Assembly (NCBI RefSeq): GCF_000423065.1
Contig: NZ_AUHG01000010.1
Span: 496,001 to 560,000 of the forward strand
Length of the DNA: 64,000 nucleotides
Reading direction: 5' to 3'
Source of the DNA: Christiangramia echinicola DSM 19838
GTDB taxonomy: Bacteria > Bacteroidota > Bacteroidia > Flavobacteriales > Flavobacteriaceae
The notes under the pieces are model-generated. The model saw only the letters and a list, made by a program, of their open reading frames with translations. It had not been told where the DNA came from and did not search any database. Shown piece by piece: positions 57,081-64,000 of this stretch. The translations under genes and the position numbers were made by a program. The stretch's first letter is position 1. Each line of letters opens with the position of its first letter.

Positions 57081-57206
57081 ATATGGGGAATATATTTTTT
57101 AAACTGCATTTTACTGTACGTCAGTACTTGAAAGTTATAATTAGATAATTTTTTCGAAATTAGAGCTTATTTTAAAAAACATTAACCAACCAAAAATTTT
57201 AATTAA

Positions 57207-57584
57207 ATGGATAAGGAATACGAAAGAGTTCAATTTGGAGTAGATAGCAAAAAACTTCATTTTAAAACCAATGGAGGAAAATTATCTGAAGTAAAGTTCA
57301 AAATTCACTTTCCCGAAAAGTTCGAATTCTTAAACGCAGAATTTACAGAGAAAGAAAAAATAGAAATATATTTCAAAGGAATAGCCGGATCTACTGTAAA
57401 CGAGAATTGGTCCTCTTCTATTAAAGAAGAAACGCAAAATATTACTGTTGATCTGAGTAATGTAACCGGAATTCCTAAAGTTATGGGGATTGAATATATC
57501 CTGTCTGCAGTTAAGGCTAAAACTGAAGAAGGTTTTGTGCCTGAGACCGCTGGTGGTGGAATTTTAGTTGGAACTGGAGGTTAA
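57207..57584 (+). CDS. Uncharacterised protein at head of two-component operon
   Basis: A 125-residue protein without signal peptide or membrane span; I do not recognise it. The sequence is mixed alpha/beta with Lys/Glu richness and ends in a Gly-rich tail (AGGGILVGTGG). It starts 127 bases after the conserved promoter element and its stop is one base before the kinase start, so it is transcribed with the kinase and regulator. A role as a cytoplasmic partner or target of the signalling pair is possible but unproven. Confidence 0.7.
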   Translation: MDKEYERVQFGVDSKKLHFKTNGGKLSEVKFKIHFPEKFEFLNAEFTEKEKIEIYFKGIAGSTVNENWSSSIKEETQNITVDLSNVTGIPKVMGIEYILSAVKAKTEEGFVPETAGGGILVGTGG

Positions 57585-57585
57585 T

Positions 57586-59355
57586 TTGCAACCCAAACTA
57601 ATACATAGAATTATTATAGCAGCAGGTTTCTTACTTGCTGCTTGTTCCTATGCTCAAAACCAGAAACTGGAAGCGGTAGACAGTCTTTTAGGTATTCGGG
57701 AGACTAAAGAAGCTAGCCAGGTTTTAAAGCAGATCGACTCGGCAAAACTTAACCTGGCCCAGAATGCCGAATATTACTACCTCTTTGCTAAACTTGAAAA
57801 TTTAGAGAATAACGCAGATAGTGGTTTTGAACATTTTTTGATCGCAAGGAAAAAATTCCGGGCTTTAGATAGTCTGGATAAAGTTGCTAGCATCAATCTC
57901 CAAATCATCCCCATACTTACATCCAGTAAGAATAAGGATCTGGATCCTCAGCCGTATATGGACGAGTATTTAAATTATGCCCGGCAACAGGACGATCCGG
58001 CTTTACTAGCCAAAGCTTATATGCAACTGGGAAGTATTTTTATTAATACTGATGTGGAAAAAACTATTCAGTATTATAGGAATGCGATCCGGGAAAATAA
58101 GAAAACCGGGGATTCGCTTATGAATGCCAAAATCCATCATAATCTGGGAGTAGCCTATGGTGAGATGACCAAAGAAAAAGATTCGGCCATGCATCATTAT
58201 GAGATTGCATTGACAGAATATAAGAAGCGTGATCTTACAGATTATATCTCCTATATCTATAATAACAAGGCTTCAGTATATAAGCAGCAAAAAGAATTTG
58301 ATTCTGCCATCTTTTACTATAAGAAAGCAGAAGCGATTGCGCCCAAAGAATACGAAAAGGAAAATAAGCGCTTGCTTTATGATCACATGGCCACCGCATA
58401 TGAATTGAAAGGAGATTTTTCTAATGCCTATAAGTATCTGAAGTTAAGGAATATCTATAGTGACAGTATTCAGCAAAGTGAACAGAATAAGGCGATGCTG
58501 GATATACAAACCAAGTATGAGGTCGAGAAAAAGGAGAATGAGAATCTGAGACTGAAGCAAAACAGGATATGGTTGATGGCTGCTCTGGCTGTTCTTTTAC
58601 TGGTGCTTGTAATTGGATTTTTAGCCTATAAAAATATGCGCTCTAAAAAGAAGATCGCAGAAAAGGATTATGAAGTTCAGAAGCAAAAGCTGGATAAAGT
58701 TTTAAAACAACAGGAGTTGGCAGGGATAGACGCCATGATCGAAGGTCAGGAAAAGGAAAGGCAACGAATTGCGAACGATCTTCATGATAATCTGGGTAGT
58801 TTACTGGCTACTTTAAAGCTTCATTTTCAGAATATGAAGATAAGGAAAGACAGGCTGAAGGAAGAAGAGGACAGGATCATGCAACAAACCGATGAGCTTT
58901 TAGATGAGGCCTACCAGCAAGTGCGAAATATTGCGCATACGAAGAATGCCGGGGTTCCCGCACAGGAAGGATTGCTGCCTGCGGTAAAGAACTTTGCCAG
59001 TAAGGTTTCAGCATCCAATAAACTGATAATTGAGGTGGAGGACAGCGGCATGGATGAGCGCCTGGAGAACTCCCTGGAGATCCTTATTTTCAGAATCATT
59101 CAGGAATTGATCACCAATGTTATCAAACATGCAGAGGCTTCAGAAGCGACGATCCACCTCACGCATTATGGAGATGCTATTAATATTCTTGTAGAGGATA
59201 ACGGAAAAGGATTTGTGGAGGAAGAATTAAAGCCAAAAGAAGGAATGGGAATCTATTCTATTCAGAAAAGAGTGGAGCACCGCGGTGGTACCGTAGATGT
59301 GGAAAGTATTCCCGGGAAAGGTACTTCTGTAGTAATAAACATGCCTATATCATGA
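57586..59355 (+). CDS. TPR-containing sensor histidine kinase
   Basis: A 589-residue membrane kinase. The N-terminus is an export signal (LIHRIIIAAGFLLAACSYAQ), followed by periplasmic TPR repeats (about residues 30-310, for example ALLAKAYMQLGSIFI), a membrane span at about 327-350, a coiled coil and a HisKA_3 domain with the phospho-accepting His in RIANDLHDNLGS (about residue 400). The ATPase domain is at about 490-588, with IIQELITNVIKHAEASEA and VEDNGKGF. TTG 57586, directly after the upstream stop, gives the best signal peptide; an earlier TTG at 57568 is also possible. The response regulator gene overlaps by four bases. Confidence 0.9.
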   Translation: MQPKLIHRIIIAAGFLLAACSYAQNQKLEAVDSLLGIRETKEASQVLKQIDSAKLNLAQNAEYYYLFAKLENLENNADSGFEHFLIARKKFRALDSLDKVASINLQIIPILTSSKNKDLDPQPYMDEYLNYARQQDDPALLAKAYMQLGSIFINTDVEKTIQYYRNAIRENKKTGDSLMNAKIHHNLGVAYGEMTKEKDSAMHHYEIALTEYKKRDLTDYISYIYNNKASVYKQQKEFDSAIFYYKKAEAIAPKEYEKENKRLLYDHMATAYELKGDFSNAYKYLKLRNIYSDSIQQSEQNKAMLDIQTKYEVEKKENENLRLKQNRIWLMAALAVLLLVLVIGFLAYKNMRSKKKIAEKDYEVQKQKLDKVLKQQELAGIDAMIEGQEKERQRIANDLHDNLGSLLATLKLHFQNMKIRKDRLKEEEDRIMQQTDELLDEAYQQVRNIAHTKNAGVPAQEGLLPAVKNFASKVSASNKLIIEVEDSGMDERLENSLEILIFRIIQELITNVIKHAEASEATIHLTHYGDAINILVEDNGKGFVEEELKPKEGMGIYSIQKRVEHRGGTVDVESIPGKGTSVVINMPIS

Positions 59356-59969
59356 TTAGATTAGTTATTGCCGAGGATCATACTGCCTTGATCGATGGAA
59401 TTAAGATCTTCTTCGAATATGAAGAAGATATTGAATTTCTTGGTTTCGCAGGGAACGGGAAAGAATTGATAGAACTGGTGAATCATAAAAGACCCAATTT
59501 TGTTATCACAGACATACGAATGCCAGTAATGGATGGGATAGAGGCTACAAAGCTGCTAAAAAAAGACCATCCGGAAATTAAAATAATCGCCTTTACCATG
59601 TTCGATCAGGATAATGCGGTAAAACAAATGCTGAATGCAGGTGCCCATGGTTATATTCTTAAAAATGCCAGTTTAAAGGAATTGTTGTTCGCGATAAGGA
59701 AAGTGCATGGGGGAGAACCTTATTATGACCCTAATATCAATACAGATGATAGAAATAATACTGCCGTAACGAAACCTGTGTTAACCAAACGCCAGCAGGA
59801 AATTCTCAAACTCGTGGGGCAGGGAAAGACGAATCAGGAAATTGCCGATACTTTATTTATTGGTAAAACTACGGTAGAAACACATCGCAAAAATATGATT
59901 CGCAAGTTAAAACTTCAGGGAGCGGGAGAACTCCTAAGGTATGCCCTGGAGCGCAAATATGATTTTTAA
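59352..59969 (+). CDS. NarL/FixJ-family response regulator
   Basis: A 205-residue two-domain regulator. The receiver (about residues 1-120) has the phospho-acceptor Asp54 in NFVITDIRMPVMDG and the conserved Lys in HGYILKNASLKEL. The LuxR-type DNA-binding domain (about 140-205) includes LTKRQQEILKLVGQGKTNQEIADTLFIGKTTVETHRKNM. It is coupled to the kinase by a four-base overlap. Its likely targets are the operon's own promoter and the promoter of the lipoprotein gene, which share a conserved element. Confidence 0.93.
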   Translation: MIRLVIAEDHTALIDGIKIFFEYEEDIEFLGFAGNGKELIELVNHKRPNFVITDIRMPVMDGIEATKLLKKDHPEIKIIAFTMFDQDNAVKQMLNAGAHGYILKNASLKELLFAIRKVHGGEPYYDPNINTDDRNNTAVTKPVLTKRQQEILKLVGQGKTNQEIADTLFIGKTTVETHRKNMIRKLKLQGAGELLRYALERKYDF

Positions 59970-59989
59970 ATAAGTCTTCACTTTAAAAT

Positions 59990-60050
59990 TACCCTTTAAT
60001 GGGTATTTATTTCAGTTTCAATAAATTTTAGTTTTAAACATGCTGAATTA
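59990..60050 (+). promoter_or_regulatory. Conserved promoter element, copy 2 (before lipoprotein gene)
   Basis: TACCC-tttaa-TGGGTA forms an inverted repeat overlapping ATGGGTATTT (59999-60008). ATTTTAGTTTTA follows at 60025-60036 and GCTGAATTA at 60042-60050. Spacing between the first two blocks is 26 bases, the same as in copy 1. The element lies 109 bases upstream of the lipoprotein ATG. Confidence 0.7.
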
Positions 60051-60158
60051 TTCCTGTGAGATCACTTTTTATAAATGTGATTTAAAAGGATGTTCCATGC
60101 TAAACCTAATTGTTAACTGTTCAAATACTCTTATAAGAGTGTTTTAAAATTTAATCAA

Positions 60159-61694
60159 ATGAAAACCTGGAAAAACTTAATGCTGTTTTTTTTATCTCTT
60201 GTATTATTTAGTTGTTCTGAAGATGACCCCGTCGATACAAATGATGACGGACCCGGAACAGATCCTGTGGCAGAAACCCAAACAGGTGTATTTAGAGACT
60301 CTGAAGTTGGAGGCTTAAAATATGAAACTGAAACCAAAAGTGGAATCACCGATGCCGATGGGGAATTTGAATACCTGGAAGGAGAAACAGTAACCTTTTA
60401 TGTTGGGGATATAGCCATTGGTAGTGGTCCCGCAAGTGAAGAGATGACTCCAATTTCTATTGCTTCTACTGAAAATGCAAGCATAGATTCTCCGGAAGTA
60501 AAAAATATAGCCGCATTTCTACAAACTTTAGATTCAGATAACGATCCTTCAAATGGAATAAGCATTAGTGCTGAAACTTCATCTGCAATTACCATCGATG
60601 CCATAGATTTTACCCAGCCTATAGAAAGAATCCTTGGAGAGATCGTGGCAGAGGTAAACCGGGAGACAGGATCTGAACTTAAAGTGATCTATCCGGAAGA
60701 AGCTACGGTTCACCTGGCAGAGACCACCGGGGAAACTTATGAAGCTGGAGTGGATGTATTCAAAAAATTCATTCCCACTTTAGAAAGCTGGAAACCATAT
60801 CCCACCACAAGCGTATACTGGATCCATGAAACTGATTCTGATGGAGATTTAGTTTCATCAACGATGTATGAAAAATATCCGGAAAGGAAATTGTATGAGA
60901 TTACATATACCGAGATTATGGAAAATGGACTGCCAGCAGAATATGATCAAACATATTATAATTTTGGTGAGGCTGGAAATACGGTGAATGTAGAAGTTAA
61001 TTATAATGAAGATAATACTGTAGCTGGTTTTTACAGAACCAATGCTGATGGATCATTTAATCAAAATCTAAAGTTTATTCTGGACGAAGAAAAAAGTATC
61101 TCAGAGGCTCTTTTTTATAGTGAAAATGATGATTTCTGGTATAGACAGGTTTATGATAAGTTAGAAAATGGAAATACCAGGGTGAACACCAGGTATTCTT
61201 CGGAAAGTGGAAATGATGAATCGACTATACAGCGAAAAGTTGAATATACATTTACAGAGTTTGGAGAAATAGCTAGTGAAACCATTGATTCTAAAACAGA
61301 TAATTTTGAAACTTATACTTGGTATTATACGTATACCAATGGAAATATACTGGAGTTTAAAGAAAGTGAATCTGTCGCTTTAAACGGCCGAATTCAAACC
61401 TGGGAAATTTTTTATGACTCCAACGAGAGAATGGAGAGACAGGTGATTTCAGCAGGTGATTATGTAAGCGATTACGTAGAATTCTATCCAAACGGAGATC
61501 CAAAAAGAGCAGAAACTTATTATCAGGGATTTCTATATGAAATTGTGGAATGGGCAGAAGATGGCACCTCTATCTGGACAACTATTAATGAAGATGATGG
61601 TTCTTACAAGATTGAATATAGAGATGAAAATGAAGTGGTCCTGAAAACCGAATATTATGATGCAGACGGTAATTTATTGTCTACTGAAGAGTAA
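60159..61694 (+). CDS. Lipoprotein with surface-domain and YwqK-like repeats, candidate output of two-component system
   Basis: A 511-residue lipoprotein (lipobox LVLFSCSEDD) with an Asp-rich start. Residues about 45-200 contain a domain seen in bacterial surface and adhesin-like proteins (GVFRDSEVGGLKYETET, GEFEYLEGETVTFYVGD). Residues about 210-500 hold repeated Tyr/Gly/Asn units (YYNFGEAGNTVNVEVNY, VEFYPNGDPKRAETYYQGF) like MORN/YwqK antitoxin-type repeats. No enzyme motif is seen. Its promoter carries the element shared with the kinase operon. An exposed binding or structural role is inferred. Confidence 0.75.
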   Translation: MKTWKNLMLFFLSLVLFSCSEDDPVDTNDDGPGTDPVAETQTGVFRDSEVGGLKYETETKSGITDADGEFEYLEGETVTFYVGDIAIGSGPASEEMTPISIASTENASIDSPEVKNIAAFLQTLDSDNDPSNGISISAETSSAITIDAIDFTQPIERILGEIVAEVNRETGSELKVIYPEEATVHLAETTGETYEAGVDVFKKFIPTLESWKPYPTTSVYWIHETDSDGDLVSSTMYEKYPERKLYEITYTEIMENGLPAEYDQTYYNFGEAGNTVNVEVNYNEDNTVAGFYRTNADGSFNQNLKFILDEEKSISEALFYSENDDFWYRQVYDKLENGNTRVNTRYSSESGNDESTIQRKVEYTFTEFGEIASETIDSKTDNFETYTWYYTYTNGNILEFKESESVALNGRIQTWEIFYDSNERMERQVISAGDYVSDYVEFYPNGDPKRAETYYQGFLYEIVEWAEDGTSIWTTINEDDGSYKIEYRDENEVVLKTEYYDADGNLLSTEE

Positions 61695-61713
61695 CCATTA
61701 TTTTGCTAGCCTT

Positions 61714-61741
61714 AAAAGCGGTCCACAGGGCCGCTTTTTTT
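61714..61741 (+). terminator. Intrinsic terminator after lipoprotein gene
   Basis: AAAAGCGGTC pairs with GGCCGCTTTT across a five-base loop (one G-U pair), followed by a T tract. It starts 19 bases after the stop. Confidence 0.85.
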
Positions 61742-61844
61742 AACCTGGTATTTTACCAAAATACCTTTTTGTATTAAAATAGTGAGAACTCGTCAAACAT
61801 TGTATTAAGGCCGAAAACATTTTAGTTTTCCCTATAAAATAAAT

Positions 61845-61864
61845 AAGCCCCAGAAATGGGGCTT
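61845..61864 (-). terminator. Terminator of small acidic lipoprotein gene
   Basis: AAGCCCC (61845-61851) pairs with GGGGCTT (61858-61864). On the minus strand the stem is followed by a T-rich stretch. It lies about 20 bases after the stop codon. Confidence 0.7.
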
Positions 61865-61884
61865 CAACAATCATTTTTTGTTAT

Positions 61885-62127
61885 CTACTGCATATCAGTT
61901 GCCTCTGCATCTACTTCAACTTCTGAAGTCTTTAGAGAATCTACCACTACTTCCGTCTCAATTTTTACTGAATCTTCTACTTTTTCAGTATTTAGTTCCA
62001 GGTTAGATTCAGAAATTTCAGCAGTTTCTTCAACAGCTTCAGTGTTATCCTCAGCATTCTCGTTTTTACAAGAAGTTACTGTGATAGCAAGTACTAGCGC
62101 AAGAGCGCTAAGAATCATTTTTTTCAT
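61885..62127 (-). CDS. Small acidic lipoprotein
   Basis: An 80-residue protein: signal peptide with lipobox (MKKMILSALALVLAITVTSCKNE), then a highly acidic tail rich in Glu, Val and Thr. No family beyond small lipoprotein is recognised. A longer frame runs to 62337, but it crosses the antisense of the tRNA-Leu gene and lacks signal character before this Met, so the internal ATG at 62127 is clearly better. A terminator follows. Confidence 0.8.
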   Translation of the reverse strand: MKKMILSALALVLAITVTSCKNENAEDNTEAVEETAEISESNLELNTEKVEDSVKIETEVVVDSLKTSEVEVDAEATDMQ

Positions 62128-62300
62128 ATTTATTAAATTAAAAGCCGGCGAATGTATTCTAAAAATGAATACAAAAATCAATTTGATAAAGAATTTTAAA
62201 TTTATTTTTCGGGATGTTACAATCTGCTTCTTATTCACCAAATAAAATAAGCAGTATTCATTCTTACAATCTAAAATTTTTATATTTTTGCCGTCCACAA

Positions 62301-62382
62301 GCTCGAGTGGCGGAATTGGTAGACGCGCTGGATTCAAAATCCAGTTCTTTCGGGAGTGCGGGTTCGATTCCCGCCTCGAGTA
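62301..62382 (+). tRNA. tRNA-Leu (anticodon CAA)
   Basis: An 82-base tRNA. Acceptor GCTCGAG pairs with CTCGAGT (one G-T pair), the D arm contains AATTGGTAGA, the anticodon stem CTGGA/TCCAG encloses loop TTCAAAA giving anticodon CAA, a class II variable arm follows, and the T arm is GCGGG-TTCGATT-CCCGC. No CCA is encoded. A terminator follows immediately. Confidence 0.95.
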
Positions 62383-62386
62383 CTTT

Positions 62387-62419
62387 AAACCCTGTTAATT
62401 ATATATTGACGGGGTTTTT
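62387..62419 (+). terminator. Terminator of tRNA-Leu
   Basis: AAACCCTGT (62387-62395) pairs with ACGGGGTTT (62409-62417, one G-U pair), ending in a T run. Located five bases after the tRNA. Confidence 0.8.
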
Positions 62420-62545
62420 ATTATTAGAGGTTTCCTTTAACCTTAATTATAGGTATAAGCCAAATTTTACATTTCACAATTAGCTAATAATTAGATTATA
62501 TTTAGCCCAATAAATCTTCAGTTAAACTTTTCAGTAAACGATGGC

Positions 62546-64000
62546 ATGGTAAATAATTCTGATAAATCAGAAAATATTGAGAATTCCAGGGATGTATCCA
62601 GAGATTTCCTTGAATCTATATTAGAAACCGTACGTGAACCTCTATTAGTGTTGGACACGAAGCTAAATTTCATAGATGGTAATTCTAAATTATTTGACGT
62701 ATTCCACGTTACGAATAAAGAAGCTTTTATCTCAGAATTTGAAGTTGAAGAGGGAATTTTCAAAGATCTCAGAGCAATTCTGGAAAATGCATTACCACTT
62801 CAAAAGCCCGTTGAGGATTCGGTCTTTTCTGTAATTCACCCGGTATACGGTTTTAAAAGTTTTAAGCTTAATACAAGAAAATTAAAGGGGTCAGGCTATA
62901 TTCTGGTTTCATTTTCTTTACACGAGGATGGTGATGATCATTTAGATTTTGATGAAATATTCTCACAGGCTCCGGCCATGATCTGCATTCTTCGAGGGCC
63001 AGAGCACGTTTTTGAAAGAGCGAATGAGAACTATTTTCAGATTGTAGGCCATAGAGATATATTGGGGAAAACTGTAAAAGAAGCGCTTCCTGAGATAGAG
63101 GGACAGGGCTTTTACGAGATGCTGGATGAAGTTTATAATACTGGTAAGGCCTTCATTGGAAATGAAATTCCGGTTAAGATTGATGCAGGAGAAAAGGAGC
63201 TTAAGAACGCTTTCCTGGACTTTGTTTACCAGCCTATTTTGGAGAGATCTGGAAAAGTTAACGGGATCTTTGTTCATGCAGTAGATATTACCGAAAAGGT
63301 AGAGGTTAAAAGAAAACTTGAGGAGAGTGAAAACGAATTGAGATATCTTATAGATACAGTGCCTGCAATAATCTGGATTACTGGTCCCGACGGTCAAAAT
63401 CAATACCTGAATAAGAATTGGTACATATTTACAGGCCAAACCGTTGAGAGTTCAAAGGATTTTGGTTGGTTAGACGCTATTCATCCGGATGATCGTCCAA
63501 AAGTGGAACAAAATTTCATGAATGCTAATTTAGAAAGAAAGGATTTTCATGATAGTTTTAGATTAAAGAATAAGCAAGGTGAATACAGGTGGGTGCTGGA
63601 TTCAGGTAGCCCTAAATATAATTCGGAAGGGCAGTATGAAGGTATGATAGGCACGGTGGTAGATGTTAATGAAGAGAAGGTCAAGGAGCAATTATTAAAA
63701 GATAAGGAACATAGAATTAGATCTATTATTGAAGAGGCGAATGTGGCAACTGCACTTTATACCGGTAAAGAGATGAAAATTGAAATGGCCAATGCTGCCA
63801 TGATCAATCTTTGGGGTAAGGACAGGTCTGTGATTGGAACCACACTGCATGAAGCATTACCAGAGCTTGAAGGCCAGCCGTTTCATGACCTTCTTCAGGA
63901 AGTTTATACAACCGGAAAAACTTATTGGGGAAAAGAAGATCCGGTAGACCTTGTAATTGATAACAAACTGCGTTCAGGTTATTTTAATTTTACCTACAAA
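62546..64000 (+). CDS. Multi-PAS sensor protein, probable histidine kinase (partial)
   Basis: An open frame of 485 codons from ATG 62546 that runs off the window. It translates into successive PAS domains: residues about 20-130 (FLESILETVREPLLVLD), 140-260 (IFSQAPAMICILRGPEHVFERAN), 265-385 (LRYLIDTVPAIIWITGPDG, with LDAIHPDDRPKV) and a fourth from about 395. There is no signal peptide or membrane span so far, suggesting a cytoplasmic sensor. Such proteins in Bacteroidota usually end in a histidine kinase. Domain four repeats the pattern of domain two (KEALPEIEGQGFYEML versus HEALPELEGQPFHDLL), so they arose by duplication. Confidence 0.85.
   Translation, partial: MVNNSDKSENIENSRDVSRDFLESILETVREPLLVLDTKLNFIDGNSKLFDVFHVTNKEAFISEFEVEEGIFKDLRAILENALPLQKPVEDSVFSVIHPVYGFKSFKLNTRKLKGSGYILVSFSLHEDGDDHLDFDEIFSQAPAMICILRGPEHVFERANENYFQIVGHRDILGKTVKEALPEIEGQGFYEMLDEVYNTGKAFIGNEIPVKIDAGEKELKNAFLDFVYQPILERSGKVNGIFVHAVDITEKVEVKRKLEESENELRYLIDTVPAIIWITGPDGQNQYLNKNWYIFTGQTVESSKDFGWLDAIHPDDRPKVEQNFMNANLERKDFHDSFRLKNKQGEYRWVLDSGSPKYNSEGQYEGMIGTVVDVNEEKVKEQLLKDKEHRIRSIIEEANVATALYTGKEMKIEMANAAMINLWGKDRSVIGTTLHEALPELEGQPFHDLLQEVYTTGKTYWGKEDPVDLVIDNKLRSGYFNFTYK

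Noticed and set aside
61798-61829. Third copy of the two-component promoter element (ATTTTAGTTTT near 61819)
   Set aside because: The ATGGGTATTT block is absent at the 26-base spacing and no plus-strand gene follows before the tRNA.
62128-62337. N-terminal extension of the small acidic lipoprotein
   Set aside because: It runs antisense through the tRNA-Leu gene and places the signal peptide internally; ATG 62127 is better.
1-64000. CRISPR arrays, insertion sequences, prophage
   Set aside because: No regularly spaced short repeats, transposase domains, or phage genes were seen in the window.

Overview
The window looks like chromosome from a marine member of the Flavobacteriaceae (Bacteroidota). 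The evidence is AT-rich DNA, few Shine-Dalgarno sequences, a SusC/SusD pair, many lipoprotein signal peptides ending in a short lipobox cysteine, and promoters of the TTG-N19-TAnnTTTG type. The gene set reminds me of Gramella/Christiangramia-like polysaccharide degraders, but that genus-level idea is inference.

Region 1 (about 0.5-17.7 kb, + strand) is a pectin/homogalacturonan block. Extracytoplasmic enzymes come first: GH28, a DUF4861 lipoprotein, GH105, GH43, PL9, a CE12 acetylesterase, an alpha/beta-hydrolase-CE8 fusion, a CE12-PL10 fusion, KdgF and a second GH28. Cytoplasmic uronate catabolism follows: mannonate dehydratase, an SDR fructuronate reductase candidate, tagaturonate epimerase and fructose-1,6-bisphosphatase. 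Together they suggest galacturonate > tagaturonate > fructuronate > mannonate > KDG, with gluconeogenesis built in. UxaC, KDG kinase/aldolase, a regulator and a SusCD pair are not in the window. A LacI-type operator-like sequence sits directly in front of the first gene.

Region 2 (18-26 kb) holds mixed single genes: a PAP2 phosphatase, a serine hydrolase with TPRs, a SYLF protein, a HAD hydrolase, and a giant protein joining a metallophosphoesterase, a putative kinase-like middle region and an outer-membrane barrel.

Region 3 (26.2-42.1 kb) is a beta-glucan (probably laminarin) utilization locus. It has a SusR-like membrane-spanning regulator, SusC, SusD, a five-module surface glycan-binding lipoprotein with a threefold near-identical repeat, two GH16 enzymes, a GH3 beta-glucosidase and a third GH16. 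A strong stem-loop separates the binding proteins from the enzymes.

Region 4 (42.2-57 kb) is mostly housekeeping: tadA, dxs, a DUF3078 protein, dgt, nrdB-nrdA, a DUF3109 protein, a MarC operon with a short FAD protein, a CtpA-like protease, a dCMP deaminase and a HupE/UreJ-like protein.

Region 5 (57-64 kb) holds a two-component system (TPR histidine kinase plus NarL-type regulator). The operon start and the next lipoprotein gene share a conserved promoter-like element, which suggests a small self-contained regulon. A small acidic lipoprotein, a tRNA-Leu(CAA) and the start of a multi-PAS sensor protein cut by the window end complete it.
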